DNA from: Tsuneonella rigui
GTDB lineage: Bacteria > Pseudomonadota > Alphaproteobacteria > Sphingomonadales > Sphingomonadaceae
NCBI RefSeq assembly: GCF_003958625.1
Contig: NZ_RSEL01000015.1
Coordinates: forward strand, 103,822-167,821
DNA: 64,000 bases
Direction: 5' to 3'
Numbering within the stretch: the stretch's first letter is position 1; the number at the start of each line of letters is the position of its first letter. The translations under genes were made by a program, and so were the position numbers. The notes under the pieces are model-generated. The model saw nothing but the letters and a program-made list of their open reading frames with translations. It ran no database searches and was not told the origin of the DNA. Positions 51,529-61,216 of the stretch are shown here, piece after piece.

Positions 51529-52455
51529 TTAGGCAGCCTCTTGGCGATCCGCAATCGGGTTTTCGGGCGCAACCGATTGCCGGCGCGCTTCCCAGCGGGC
51601 GCGGATCATGCCGCTGGTCTCGCGACTGCCGTCGTGACTCCAGCCGGGCTCGCGGATCAGGTAGGACAGCTTGTGCCGCCACGGCGCGCGCCACATATCC
51701 TGCGCGATGCCGATCCACTCGTGGAATACCGAATGCAGCAGATTGAAGCTGCCGAGCTGCTTGACGATGCCGTAACGGATGCGTTCGTCGTCCACCTCGG
51801 GCTCGAAGGTGCCGAACAGCTTGTCCCACACGATGAACACGCCGGCATAGTTGCGGTCGAGGTAGCGCGGGTTGGTCGCGTGATGGACGCGGTGGTGGCT
51901 GGGCGTGTTCATCACCGCCTCGAACCAGCGCGGCATCCGGCCGATCGCCTCGGTATGAATCCAGAACTGGTAGATCAGGTTGAACCCGCCGACGATGGCG
52001 ATCATCACCGGGTGAAAGCCGAGCAGCACCAGCGGCAGCTTGAACGCGAACCCGAGCGTCAGAAATCCGGTCCAGGTCTGCCGCAGCGCGGTCGACAGGT
52101 TATAGTGCTGGCTCGAGTGGTGATTGACGTGGCTCGCCCAGAACCACCGCACCCGGTGGCCGAACCGGTGGATCCAGTAGTAGGCGAGGTCGTCGAGTAC
52201 GAAGCACACCGGCCACGCCCACCACTGCCAGCCGATGTCGAACAGGCGGAACTGCCACGCCCACAGGAAGAGGGCCAGGAACACACCGCCGGTGAGCAAT
52301 CCCGCGACCGTGCTACCGAGTCCGAAGGCGAGGCTGGTGAGGGTATCGCGCGGCTCGTACGCCTCGCGCCGCAATTTGCGCGCCCAGATCATCTCGATCA
52401 GGACGAGGAGGACGAACCCGGGCACGGCGTAGTCGGTGGGCGAGAAGTGCGGCAT
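51529..52455 (-). CDS. Sterol desaturase/fatty acid hydroxylase family protein
   Basis: A 308-residue di-iron membrane enzyme with four to five hydrophobic segments and the His clusters HRFGH, HVNHH and HHRVHH that bind two irons. The family hydroxylates or desaturates lipids; substrates in bacteria include fatty acids, hopanoids or carotenoids. It is 27 bases from the oxidoreductase and 10 bases from the small membrane protein, so part of one operon. The substrate is not determined. Confidence 0.9.
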   Translation of the reverse strand: MPHFSPTDYAVPGFVLLVLIEMIWARKLRREAYEPRDTLTSLAFGLGSTVAGLLTGGVFLALFLWAWQFRLFDIGWQWWAWPVCFVLDDLAYYWIHRFGHRVRWFWASHVNHHSSQHYNLSTALRQTWTGFLTLGFAFKLPLVLLGFHPVMIAIVGGFNLIYQFWIHTEAIGRMPRWFEAVMNTPSHHRVHHATNPRYLDRNYAGVFIVWDKLFGTFEPEVDDERIRYGIVKQLGSFNLLHSVFHEWIGIAQDMWRAPWRHKLSYLIREPGWSHDGSRETSGMIRARWEARRQSVAPENPIADRQEAA

Positions 52456-52465
52456 CGCGCGGCCC

Positions 52466-52861
52466 TTATAACCGCCTGAGGCTCGCCGCCCAAGCGGGTG
52501 CTTGGTCGCCGAGGTCGAGGGTGATGGTCCCGAAGCGCGTCTCGCCAGTGCCGACCGTGATCAGGTTGCGGTCGAGCCGAACATGCAAATGATTGTCGAG
52601 CAGGCGGGAGGCGAAGTGCGCGCCGTGGCGACGCAGCAGCATCACGCGCCCCTGCGCATCGCGGGCCAGCGCGCCCATGCCGCTGCGGTCGATCGCCATA
52701 TCGACCGGATCGAACCCGCATAGGGCCTCTTCGGCCAGTTCGCGCAAGTGAGCCTCGTCCCGGATCCTCGTGTCACCGCCCAAGCCGAGCTTGTGCGCAA
52801 TCCACGCGAGCGCGAGAATCGCGACCAGAGAGCCGCCGAACTGCAGCAGCTCGGCGTTCAT
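52466..52861 (-). CDS. Small membrane-anchored protein, unknown function
   Basis: A 131-residue protein with one N-terminal membrane segment (about residues 9-27, ending in HKLGLGGDTRI) and a soluble domain containing ARDAQGRVMLLRRHGAHFASRLL and a final beta-rich stretch. I do not recognise the family. The start overlaps the DUF442 gene stop by ATGA and the stop is 10 bases from the desaturase gene. Confidence 0.75.
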   Translation of the reverse strand: MNAELLQFGGSLVAILALAWIAHKLGLGGDTRIRDEAHLRELAEEALCGFDPVDMAIDRSGMGALARDAQGRVMLLRRHGAHFASRLLDNHLHVRLDRNLITVGTGETRFGTITLDLGDQAPAWAASLRRL

Positions 52862-53292
52862 TTCGCGGCGGCGAGGGCGTCCATCGCGGGGCGCACCGGC
52901 GCAACGTCATAGCCTGCCTGGGCGGCCGCGGCGGCGAGCGCCTCGGGGTCGTCGCCCATTTCGGCCTTCGCGAGCGCCCACAGCAACGTCGACCGTGTGC
53001 CTGAGCGGCAATAGCCAAGCACGGTCCCCTCCGCACCAGCGAGCGCCTCGGCCAGCTTGGCGACCTGCGGATGGCTGAAGCCCGAGTGGCCGATGGGAAT
53101 TTCAAGGTAGTCGATCCCGGCCGCCCGCGCGGCCGCTTCGATTTCGGTGCCGGGCGTCTGATCGTCGCTTTCGCCTTCGGGCCGGTTGTTGACGATCAGC
53201 GTCACCTCGGCGTCTTTCGCCGCTGCGACATCCGCAACCGTAATCTGCGGGCTCGCCAGCATCGTATCGGAGAGGCGGCGGAAATCAGGCAT
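52858..53292 (-). CDS. DUF442 / TIGR01244 family sulfurtransferase-phosphatase-like protein
   Basis: A 144-residue protein with the N-terminal [14 protein letters not shown] and the phosphatase-like loop GYCRSGTRS, with Cys95 as likely nucleophile (Cx5R). Family members are annotated as sulfide-related transferases (Blh-type N-terminal domain) or as atypical tyrosine phosphatases. The gene overlaps the end of terC by 8 bases. Confidence 0.88.
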   Translation of the reverse strand: MPDFRRLSDTMLASPQITVADVAAAKDAEVTLIVNNRPEGESDDQTPGTEIEAAARAAGIDYLEIPIGHSGFSHPQVAKLAEALAGAEGTVLGYCRSGTRSTLLWALAKAEMGDDPEALAAAAAQAGYDVAPVRPAMDALAAAK

Positions 53293-54076
53293 CGGGGGCT
53301 CCCTTCTGGCGCCGCTTGCGCTGAGCCATGTTGAGCCCCTCGACCGCGACCGAGAAGCCCATCGCGGCGTAGATGTAGCCCTTGGGCACGTGGAAGCCGA
53401 ACGCGTCGGCGATCAGGACGAAGCCGATCATCACCAGGAACGCCAGCGCCAGCATCACCAGCGTCGGGTTCTTCTCGATGAATTTTGCGAGCGGGTCGGC
53501 GGCGAACAGCATCACGGTCACGGTGATGATCACCGCCGTGATCATGATCGGCACGTCGTCGGTCATGCCGACCGCGGTCAGGATCGAATCGACCGAAAAA
53601 ACGATGTCGAGCGCGATGATCTGCGCGATCGCCGCGCCGAAGGCGATCTGCGCCGGGCCCTTCGTCTTGTCGAGCAACTCGCCCGAATCCTCCTCGGGCG
53701 AGACCGCGTGGTGGATTTCCTTGGTCGCCTTCCACAGCAGGAACAGACCGCCGGCGAACAGGATCAGGTCGCGGCCGGAGAAGGCTGTCTCGAAGGCAGG
53801 CTCGCCGTGCGCGCCTTCCGGACCGACGAGGCCCAAATCGAACAGCGGCTGCTGCAGCGTCACCAGCCAGCCGATCAGCAGAAGGAGCAGGATACGCATG
53901 ATCAGCGCGAGGCTGAGCCCAATGCGCCGCGCCTTGGTCTGCTGCTCGGGCGGCAGCTTGTTGGAGAGGATCGCGATGAACACGAGGTTGTCGATCCCGA
54001 GCACGATCTCGAGCGCGACCAGGGTGATGAGCGCCAGCCAGGTGGAGGGCTCGGAGAACAGGGCGATGAGGTCCAT
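53285..54076 (-). CDS. TerC family membrane protein
   Basis: A 263-residue polytopic protein with the two family motifs [16 protein letters not shown] and [17 protein letters not shown], whose Asp residues likely bind a metal. TerC homologues are linked to manganese export or metal loading of secreted proteins. ATG 54076 gives the usual [16 protein letters not shown] start. It heads the five-gene (-) operon and is divergent from the cold-shock protein gene. Confidence 0.93.
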   Translation of the reverse strand: MDLIALFSEPSTWLALITLVALEIVLGIDNLVFIAILSNKLPPEQQTKARRIGLSLALIMRILLLLLIGWLVTLQQPLFDLGLVGPEGAHGEPAFETAFSGRDLILFAGGLFLLWKATKEIHHAVSPEEDSGELLDKTKGPAQIAFGAAIAQIIALDIVFSVDSILTAVGMTDDVPIMITAVIITVTVMLFAADPLAKFIEKNPTLVMLALAFLVMIGFVLIADAFGFHVPKGYIYAAMGFSVAVEGLNMAQRKRRQKGAPDA

Positions 54077-54328
54077 GGACGGTTCATTGCCGGTCCGATG
54101 CGTGCGAGGCAAGCACCGTCGCTTTTGCCGAAATGACACATTCATGCGCCACGAAGGGCCGTGCGGTTAAATCGTTCGCGCAGGGCCGACTCTTGCGCTA
54201 TGAACGCCGCTTGATCGACGGGGAGGATGGCCGGAAATGGCTCGTCCGCCCCGCCCCGGTGCGCTCCGTCCGCGTCTCCCGGGAAAGGCGAAACGGGCGG
54301 CGAGGCAGGCGAAGGTACGTTTTTAGGC

Positions 54329-55165
54329 ATGGGTTACGATAAAGGGCGGCGCCGCGGTAAGGACAAGCGCGACGGATTTGGCGAAGACAGCTTCGATCCG
54401 TTTGGCGGCGGCGGCGGTGACTTCGGGGGCGGTGACCGCGGCGGCTTCGGCGGCGGCGACCGTGGAGGTTACGGTGGTGGCGGCGGCGGCAGCTACGGCG
54501 GCGGTGGTGGCGGCGGCTACGGCGGCGGTCAGCGCAGCGGCGGCTTCGGTGGAGGCGGCGGCGGTGGCCGCGGCTTCGGCGGTGGCGGCGGTGGTGGTGG
54601 CGGCGGTTTCAACCGCATGCCCCCGCAGGTCGTTGGTGCCGGCAAGGGCACGGTGAAGTTCTTCAACGCCCAGAAAGGCTTCGGCTTTGTGGCGCAGGAA
54701 GGCGGCGGCGAGGATGTGTTCGTGCACATCAGCGCGGTCGAGCGTGCCGGCCTTACGGGCCTCGGCGAAGGCCAGGAGCTGGCGTTCAACCTGGTCGATC
54801 GCGGCGGCAAGATTTCCGCGCAGGACCTGCAGATCGTCGGCGACGTGGTTCCGGTAACCGATCGTGGTCCGCGGGAAGATCGTGGCGACCGCGGTGATCG
54901 CGGCGGCTTCGGCGGCGGCGCGGGCGCTCCGCGGCGCGAGCTGACCGGCGAGAAGGCGACCGGCACGGTCAAGTTCTTCAACTCGATGAAGGGTTTCGGC
55001 TTCCTCGTCCGCGATGATGGCCAGCCCGATGCGTTCGTGCACATCAGCGCGGTCGAGCGTTCGGGCCTCTCGGGCCTCAACGAAGGCGAGAAGTACGAAT
55101 TCGATCTCGAGGTCGATCGACGAGGCAAGCACTCGGCGGTCAACCTGGTGCCCGTACAGGGCTGA
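54329..55165 (+). CDS. Double cold-shock-domain protein with Gly-rich N-terminal region
   Basis: A 278-residue RNA-binding protein. After a basic start (MGYDKGRRRGKDKRDGFG), residues ~25-98 are almost all Gly with Phe, Tyr, Arg and Asp, like an RGG/YGG disordered region. Two cold-shock domains follow (each GTVKFFN...KGFGF...DVFVHISAVER or DAFVHISAVER), joined by a GDRG-rich linker. CSDs bind single-stranded RNA or DNA. The ATG at 54329 fits the family start, though the ribosome site is weak; 54227 is in frame. The 180-base leader may matter for temperature control. Confidence 0.9.
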   Translation: MGYDKGRRRGKDKRDGFGEDSFDPFGGGGGDFGGGDRGGFGGGDRGGYGGGGGGSYGGGGGGGYGGGQRSGGFGGGGGGGRGFGGGGGGGGGGFNRMPPQVVGAGKGTVKFFNAQKGFGFVAQEGGGEDVFVHISAVERAGLTGLGEGQELAFNLVDRGGKISAQDLQIVGDVVPVTDRGPREDRGDRGDRGGFGGGAGAPRRELTGEKATGTVKFFNSMKGFGFLVRDDGQPDAFVHISAVERSGLSGLNEGEKYEFDLEVDRRGKHSAVNLVPVQG

Positions 55166-55178
55166 TCGTCGGCGAAAC

Positions 55179-55250
55179 CCCCGGTCGTTTGACCGGGGTA
55201 GCGCCCACCTCTAACGGTGCGAATGGCGGCTCTTCGGAGCCGCCATTTGT
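55179..55250 (+). terminator. Double hairpin terminator region after the cold-shock gene
   Basis: Two stems in a row: CCCCGGTC/GACCGGGG (55179-55186 with 55191-55198) and an 11-bp stem with a TTCG loop (55222-55232 with 55237-55247), followed by TG. The second is the likelier terminator; the T-tract is short. Confidence 0.65.
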
Positions 55251-55283
55251 CGTTGTGAATTCCCAATCTCGAAGGAAAGTCCG

Positions 55284-56474
55284 ATGTCGATCACCCCGCT
55301 GATGCCCGTCTACCCCCGGTGCGGCGTGCGGCCCGTGCGCGGCGAGCATTGCCACCTGATCGACGAGGACGGCACCCGCTACCTCGACTTCGCGAGCGGC
55401 ATCGCGGTCAACCTGCTCGGGCATAGCCACGAAGGGCTGATTGGGGCGATCCAACGCCAAGCCGCTACGCTGATGCATGTGTCCAACCTCTACGGCAGCC
55501 CGCAGGGTGAGAGCCTCGCGCAGCGGCTGGTCGACCTGACCTTCGCCGACACGGTGTTCTTCACCAACTCGGGCGCCGAGGCGGTGGAGTGCGCGATCAA
55601 GACTGCGCGCGCCTATCACCAGCACGTCGACAACGACGACAAGTACGAGCTGATCACGTTCAAGAACGCGTTCCACGGCCGCACGATGGCGACCATCAGC
55701 GCGTCCAATCAGGACAAGATGCACAAGGGCTTCATGCCCCTGCTCGCCGGCTTCAAGTACGCCGAGTTCGACGACCTCGAGAGCGCCAAGGCGCTGATGG
55801 GGCCGAACACCGCGGGCTTTCTCGTGGAGCCGATCCAGGGTGAAGGCGGTATCCGGCCCGCATCGGACGAATTCATGCAAGGACTGCGCAAGCTCGCCGA
55901 CGACAACGACCTCATGCTGGTACTCGACGAAGTGCAGTGCGGCGTTGCGCGCACCGGCCGGATGTACGCTTATGAGCACTACGGCATCGAGCCCGACATC
56001 CTCGCCACGGCCAAGGGCATCGGCGGCGGATTTCCGCTTGGCGCGTGCCTTGCGACCGAGAAGGCCGCACGCGGCATGGTTATCGGCAGTCATGGCTCGA
56101 CCTATGGCGGTAATCCGCTGGCGATGGCTGCGGGCAATGCGGTCCTCGACGCGGTCGGCAACGACGCGTTTCTCGCTGAGGTGCGCGAGAAGGGCGAGCG
56201 GCTGCGCAGCCGGCTCGAACAGTTCATCGGCAACTACCCCGAGCTGTTCGAAGGCGTGCGCGGCAAGGGCCTGATGCTCGGGCTCAAGATGAAGTCGGAA
56301 AGCCGCCCGTTCTACGCGCATCTTCGCGACAACCATCAGCTGCTGACGGTGGCGGCGGGCGACAACACGCTGCGCGTATTGCCGCCGCTGGTCGCGGGCG
56401 ACGCCGAATTCGACGAGTTCTTCGACCGGCTCTCCGCCGGCGCGGCGAGCTACCAGCCCGCCGAAGCGGCATGA
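55284..56474 (+). CDS. argD: Acetylornithine/succinyldiaminopimelate aminotransferase (class III)
   Basis: A 396-residue PLP enzyme of arginine synthesis. Key motifs are [38 protein letters not shown] and the PLP lysine in ATAKGIGGG. The start has GAAGGAAA upstream. It overlaps argF by 4 bases (ATGA), and both are followed by hslO. Some members also serve lysine synthesis. Confidence 0.94.
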   Translation: MSITPLMPVYPRCGVRPVRGEHCHLIDEDGTRYLDFASGIAVNLLGHSHEGLIGAIQRQAATLMHVSNLYGSPQGESLAQRLVDLTFADTVFFTNSGAEAVECAIKTARAYHQHVDNDDKYELITFKNAFHGRTMATISASNQDKMHKGFMPLLAGFKYAEFDDLESAKALMGPNTAGFLVEPIQGEGGIRPASDEFMQGLRKLADDNDLMLVLDEVQCGVARTGRMYAYEHYGIEPDILATAKGIGGGFPLGACLATEKAARGMVIGSHGSTYGGNPLAMAAGNAVLDAVGNDAFLAEVREKGERLRSRLEQFIGNYPELFEGVRGKGLMLGLKMKSESRPFYAHLRDNHQLLTVAAGDNTLRVLPPLVAGDAEFDEFFDRLSAGAASYQPAEAA

Positions 56475-57400
56475 CCGCGCGGCATTTCCTCGATCTCGGC
56501 GATGCCGGTGCCGAGGCGGTGCGGGCGATGCTCGCCGACGCGCACACCCGCAAGTCCGCGCGGCAGGGTTGGCCTAAGGGCAAGTCCGACGCCGATGCGC
56601 CGCTCGCCGGCCATGTGCTGGCGATGATCTTCGAGAAGAATTCGACCCGCACCCGCGTGAGCTTCGACATGGCGATGCGCCAGCTCGGCGGCAGCGCGCT
56701 GATCATGGACGCCGGAAGCACGCAGCTCGGCCGCGGCGAATCGCTCGCCGACACCGCGCGGGTGCTCAGCCGCATGGTCGACGCTATCATGATCCGCACC
56801 GACGACCACGCCAAGATCGAGGAACTGGCGCATCACGCGACCGTGCCGGTGATCAATGGCCTGACCGATCAGTCGCATCCGTGCCAGATCATGGCCGATC
56901 TGCTGACCATCGAGGAGCAGGGGATGAGCCTCCGGGGTCTCGAACTGGCTTGGCTCGGAGACGGCAACAATGTGCTGCACTCGATCCTTGAGGCAGCGGG
57001 CCTGCTGGGATTCAACGTCCGGGTCGGCACGCCCCAAGGTTACGAGCCGGACAATCGCTTCGTCGCTCAAGCGCGCGCGGCCGGGGCTACCGTCACGCTT
57101 ACCCGCGATGCGGCCGAGGCAGCCAACGGCGCGGACATCGTCGTGACCGACACCTGGGTCTCGATGGGCCAGGACCATGCGCACAACAAGCTGGCGGCGA
57201 TGGCGCCGTACCAGGTCAATGCTGCGCTGATGGCCGGCGCCAAGCCCGATGCGCGCTTTCTGCATTGCCTTCCCGCCCACGTCGGTGAGGAAGTCGATGC
57301 CGAGGTATTCGAAAGCGACCGCTCGGTCGTCTTCGACGAGGCCGAGAATCGCATTCACGCGCAGAAGTCAGTGCTGCTTTGGTGCCTCGGCGAGCTGTAA
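56471..57400 (+). CDS. argF: Ornithine carbamoyltransferase
   Basis: A 309-residue enzyme making citrulline from ornithine and carbamoyl phosphate. Carbamoyl-phosphate loop [18 protein letters not shown], ornithine-binding DTWVSMGQ and the catalytic [11 protein letters not shown] are all present; the ENR arginine follows near the C-terminus. The start overlaps the argD stop. Confidence 0.95.
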   Translation: MTARHFLDLGDAGAEAVRAMLADAHTRKSARQGWPKGKSDADAPLAGHVLAMIFEKNSTRTRVSFDMAMRQLGGSALIMDAGSTQLGRGESLADTARVLSRMVDAIMIRTDDHAKIEELAHHATVPVINGLTDQSHPCQIMADLLTIEEQGMSLRGLELAWLGDGNNVLHSILEAAGLLGFNVRVGTPQGYEPDNRFVAQARAAGATVTLTRDAAEAANGADIVVTDTWVSMGQDHAHNKLAAMAPYQVNAALMAGAKPDARFLHCLPAHVGEEVDAEVFESDRSVVFDEAENRIHAQKSVLLWCLGEL

Positions 57401-57444
57401 CCGGCTAGATTGCGTCAGCGCCTGCCATCCCCATATGGCCGGCG

Positions 57445-58338
57445 ATGATTGAAGCGCCTGAAACCTACGCCGATCGCCTGCTCGGCTTCTCGATCCCCTC
57501 GCGGCATGCTCGGGGGCGCGCTGTGCGGCTGGACGCCGTGCTCGACGAAATTCTTTCTGCGCACGCCTATCCGCCGGCCATCACGCACCTGCTCGCCGAG
57601 GCGCTGGTGCTCGCGGCGCTGATTGGCGGCTTGCTCAAGGAAGATAGCGCGCAGCTCACGTTGCAGGCGCAGACCGAGGGCGGTGTCGTGCGCTTGCTGG
57701 TATGCGACTGGCAAGGCGGTAATTTGCGAGGGTACGTCGATTTCGACGCCGACCGGCTCGCAGCGCTGGGCGCCAATCCGTCGCTCTACGCCCTGTTCGG
57801 CAAGGGCTATCTGGCCATGACCTTCGACCTGCCCGAGGGCAAGGGCCGCTATCAGGGGATCGTGCCGCTGGAGGGCGAATCGCTGGCGCAGGCCTGCGAG
57901 AGCTATTTCAGCCAGTCCGAACAGTTGCCGACGTTGATCCGTACGGCGGTGCGCTCGAACGGCTCGCACACCGTCGCGGGCGGGATCGTAGTCCAGCACC
58001 TTGCCGACGGGGAAGAAGGGCGCGAGCGGCTCCATGTCCGCATGGATCATCCCGAGTGGGAGCATGTCGCGACGCTGGCGGGCAGTACGCGCCACGATGA
58101 ATTGCTCGATCCCGAACTGTCGCTTGAGGCGCTGGTGTGGCGGCTCTTTCACGAGGAAGACCAAGTCCGCGTCGAACGCGGCGCGCAGCTTGCTCGCGGA
58201 TGTCGCTGCTCGGACGAACACTACCGCGCTGTCATTTCGCGTTTCCCTGAAGAAGAGCGAGCCGAGATGCGCAACGACGAGGGCGTGATCGTGGTCGACT
58301 GCGCGTTTTGTTCGCGCAGCTTCCCGATCCGGGACTAA
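57445..58338 (+). CDS. hslO: Redox-regulated chaperone Hsp33
   Basis: A 297-residue heat-shock chaperone activated by oxidation. The C-terminal zinc switch has CRC followed by CAFC about 30 residues later, the classic CxC...CxxC arrangement. The N-terminal domain has HLLAEALVLAALIGGLLK. It follows argF by 44 bases and may be co-transcribed. Confidence 0.95.
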   Translation: MIEAPETYADRLLGFSIPSRHARGRAVRLDAVLDEILSAHAYPPAITHLLAEALVLAALIGGLLKEDSAQLTLQAQTEGGVVRLLVCDWQGGNLRGYVDFDADRLAALGANPSLYALFGKGYLAMTFDLPEGKGRYQGIVPLEGESLAQACESYFSQSEQLPTLIRTAVRSNGSHTVAGGIVVQHLADGEEGRERLHVRMDHPEWEHVATLAGSTRHDELLDPELSLEALVWRLFHEEDQVRVERGAQLARGCRCSDEHYRAVISRFPEEERAEMRNDEGVIVVDCAFCSRSFPIRD

Positions 58339-58435
58339 CGGCTCATCGTTCAGACGGAACACTTTATCGCGCGGCTGGTTCTGTGCTAAAGGCCGTGCCG
58401 GTCGAAACTTCGCGGGCGCACGGTGGAGTTCATTG

Positions 58436-58852
58436 ATGCGACTGAAGACCATTACCGGTCGGCGATCCGCCGTGATCGCGGCCGGCCTCTACGCAACCGG
58501 AATACTGACGCCCGCCGCGGCGCAGGGTCCTTCGCTTGCCATGCTCACTGGGCTCGACGATGGCCAGTGGGAGGTGCGCTATCGCGACGGCACCGCGCCG
58601 CGCAAACTGTGCGTGCGCTCTGGGCTCGAACTGATTCAATTGCAGCACGCCGATAGCGGCTGCAGCCGCTTTGTGGTCGAAGATGGCGCCAATGCGGTGA
58701 CTGTCCAATATACCTGCCGCGGCAACGGTTACGGCCGCACCAGCGTGCGCCGTGAGAGCAACAGCCTGGTCCAGATCGACAGCCAGGGCATCGCCGGCGG
58801 GCTGCCGTTCCAGTTCTCGGCTGAAGCGCGCAAGGTCGGCGCCTGCCGCTGA
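58436..58852 (+). CDS. Secreted DUF3617-like protein
   Basis: A 138-residue protein with a signal peptide (cleavage near TPAAAQGP) and four Cys in the mature part, in the pattern GQWEVRYRDG...LCVRS...GCSRF...YTCRGNGYG...GAC, resembling DUF3617. The function is unknown; a periplasmic location is expected. A GGTGGAG site precedes the ATG at 58436. It lies between hslO and queC. Confidence 0.75.
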   Translation: MRLKTITGRRSAVIAAGLYATGILTPAAAQGPSLAMLTGLDDGQWEVRYRDGTAPRKLCVRSGLELIQLQHADSGCSRFVVEDGANAVTVQYTCRGNGYGRTSVRRESNSLVQIDSQGIAGGLPFQFSAEARKVGACR

Positions 58853-58893
58853 CCGCGGTTGCCGCGCTGCGCGGCAAGGCTTAGCGGGCCCGA

Positions 58894-59580
58894 ATGCAAT
58901 CCGAGACGAAAAGTGCGGTGGTCCTGCTATCGGGCGGGCTCGATTCCATGGTGGTGGCTGGGCTGGCGCGCGAGCAGGGCTTCGGCGTGCTGGCGCTGAC
59001 GATCGACTACGGCCAGCGTCATCGACGCGAACTGGCGTCCGCGAAACTCGTCGCCGGCGCGATCGGCGTCGAGCGCCATGTCGTTCTCCCGCTTGACCTG
59101 CGCGCGTTCGGCGGGTCGGCGCTGACGGCGGATATCGCGGTTCCAAAGGACGGTGTGGGGTCGGACATCCCCGTTACGTATGTGCCCGCGCGCAATCTCG
59201 TGTTCCTGTCGCTCACTGTAGCTTTCGCGGAAGCGAGCGGCGCGCATGACGTGTTCATCGGGGTCAATGCGCTCGATTATTCGGGCTATCCCGATTGCCG
59301 GCCCGAGTTCATCGCCAGTTTCGCGGAGACCGCGCGCCTGGGAACCCGCGAAGGCGCGGAAGGGCGGCCGTTCACGATCCACGCGCCGCTGCAGCACATG
59401 ACCAAGGCGGACATCGCGCGGGAGGCCGCGCGGTTGGGGCTCGACACGGGGCTTTCGTGGTCGTGCTACGATCCGACCGACGACGGCCTCGCCTGCGGTA
59501 CCTGCGACAGTTGCCGGTTGCGGCAAAAGGGCTTCGCCGAAGCGGGATTGACGGATAGGGTGGCTTACGCCGGGGCCTGA
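58894..59580 (+). CDS. queC: 7-cyano-7-deazaguanine synthase
   Basis: A 228-residue enzyme of queuosine (preQ0) synthesis. The PP-loop SGGLDS near the N-terminus binds ATP; the C-terminal zinc Cys are in WSCYDPTDDGLACGTCDSC. A preQ1 riboswitch is not seen. The other queuosine genes (queD, queE) are not in the window. Confidence 0.95.
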   Translation: MQSETKSAVVLLSGGLDSMVVAGLAREQGFGVLALTIDYGQRHRRELASAKLVAGAIGVERHVVLPLDLRAFGGSALTADIAVPKDGVGSDIPVTYVPARNLVFLSLTVAFAEASGAHDVFIGVNALDYSGYPDCRPEFIASFAETARLGTREGAEGRPFTIHAPLQHMTKADIAREAARLGLDTGLSWSCYDPTDDGLACGTCDSCRLRQKGFAEAGLTDRVAYAGA

Positions 59581-59602
59581 CCGGCATGCCGGGAGAGACC
59601 CT

Positions 59603-61216
59603 TTGACCGATCCGAACGCGGCCGCCGAAGGCGCTCCGCAAGACGCCCCTGTCCCGGCCTATAGCTGGTACGCGCTGAGCGTACTGGTGTTGATCTATGT
59701 CCTGAACTTCGTCGACCGGCAGATCCTCTCGATCCTCGCCAACGACATCAAGCGTGACCTGCACGTCGACGATGCCTTCCTGGGCTTTCTCTACGGCACC
59801 GCCTTCGCGATTTTCTATGCGCTGTTCGGCATTCCGCTCGGCAAGCTGGCCGACAGCTGGAAGCGCGTGCGACTGATGAGCATCGGGCTGGCACTGTGGT
59901 CGCTGATGACCGCATTCTCCGGCTTCGCCCGCAACGGCGCGATGCTGACCGGCGCGCGCATCGGCGTCGGCGTGGGTGAGGCCACCGCCAGCCCGTCCGC
60001 CTATTCGCTCATCTCCGACTGGTTCCCCGCCCGCCTGCGCGCGACCGCGCTCGCGATCTATTCATCGGGATTGTACTTCGGGGGCGGCGTCTCGCTGCTG
60101 ATCGGTGGGCTGATCGTCGAGAGCTGGAACAAGGCCTATCCGAACGGCGGCCCGCTTGGCCTGGTTGGCTGGCAAGCCGCATTCGTGTGGGTCGGCGTCC
60201 CCGGCCTGCTCCTCGCGCTATGGGTTCTGACCCTGCGCGAGCCGGTGCGGGGCCTGATCGATGGCATGCCGAGCGAAGAGGACCCGGCGCCGTTCCGGGG
60301 TTTCTTCGAAGAGCTGATGCTGATCATTCCGCCGTTCACGTTTGTCGGCGCATTGCGGCGCGGACCGGGCGCACTGGCGATCAACGTGCTGGCTGCGGTC
60401 GGCTTCGCCGCGGCTGCCGTGCTGCTGACAAAGCTGATCTATGCCGGTCCGGGCGCCATCATACCGGCGGTATCGGATCAGTGGCTGTTTCTCGGGATCG
60501 GCTACTACGCCGTGTTCAGCTGGGCGACGGCGCTGCGCTCACGCGACTTGCCGACCTTCCGCCTGACCTGGGGCTCGCCCGCATTCCTTGCGACGATCCT
60601 CGGCTACGGCGTGGTCTCGTTCATGTCCTACGCCAGTTCGTTCTTCGCCGCGCCTTATGGCGAATTGGCGTTCTCCATTCCCAAGACCGAGATCGGCTGG
60701 CTGCTCGGTGCGCCCGCTGCCGTCGCGGGCTTCCTGGGAGTCATTGCGGGCGGGCGCGCGGCGGACTGGTTGTTTGCCCGTCATCCGGCGGGCCGGCTGT
60801 TCGTCGTTATGTTCGGGCTCGTGGCGCCGCTGCCGGTAGTGTGGGTACTGTTCACCACGCCCGATCAGAAGGTATTCTTCATTTGCGCGAGCCTCAGCCA
60901 GTTCCTCGCCGCCAGCGCACTCGGCGCGGCCGCCGCGACCAGCCAGTCGCTGGTCCTGCCCCGGATGCGCGGTGTGGCGACGGCAACCTTCTTCCTGGCC
61001 ACCACTCTGGTCGGCCTCGCGCTCGGGCCATTTCTTGCCGGGTGGATTTCGGCGACGCACGGCGGCGACGTTTCGTTCGGCGTGCGCTCGGTCCTATGGG
61101 CCGGCCCGATCGGGTTTGTCTGCCTGCTGGCTGCCATCCGCCTGGTGCCGGAGGCTGCACGCTCGCTGATAGAACGGGCCGAAGCGGCCGGCGAAGGAGC
61201 GCTCAGGCCGGCTTGA
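59603..61216 (+). CDS. MFS transporter (spinster-like)
   Basis: A 537-residue major facilitator with about twelve membrane segments. The N-terminal LNFVDRQILSILANDIKRDL and the loop GKLADSWKRVR match the spinster-type group common in sphingomonads. The start is a TTG at 59603 with GGGAGA upstream. The substrate is unknown. The 3' end overlaps sodC (convergent) by 14 bases. Confidence 0.88.
   Translation: MTDPNAAAEGAPQDAPVPAYSWYALSVLVLIYVLNFVDRQILSILANDIKRDLHVDDAFLGFLYGTAFAIFYALFGIPLGKLADSWKRVRLMSIGLALWSLMTAFSGFARNGAMLTGARIGVGVGEATASPSAYSLISDWFPARLRATALAIYSSGLYFGGGVSLLIGGLIVESWNKAYPNGGPLGLVGWQAAFVWVGVPGLLLALWVLTLREPVRGLIDGMPSEEDPAPFRGFFEELMLIIPPFTFVGALRRGPGALAINVLAAVGFAAAAVLLTKLIYAGPGAIIPAVSDQWLFLGIGYYAVFSWATALRSRDLPTFRLTWGSPAFLATILGYGVVSFMSYASSFFAAPYGELAFSIPKTEIGWLLGAPAAVAGFLGVIAGGRAADWLFARHPAGRLFVVMFGLVAPLPVVWVLFTTPDQKVFFICASLSQFLAASALGAAAATSQSLVLPRMRGVATATFFLATTLVGLALGPFLAGWISATHGGDVSFGVRSVLWAGPIGFVCLLAAIRLVPEAARSLIERAEAAGEGALRPA

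Noticed and set aside
54405..54612. A tandem repeat array or CRISPR-like element in the Gly-rich stretch.
   Set aside because: The repetition is GGC/GGT codon runs within one open reading frame; there are no regular spacers.
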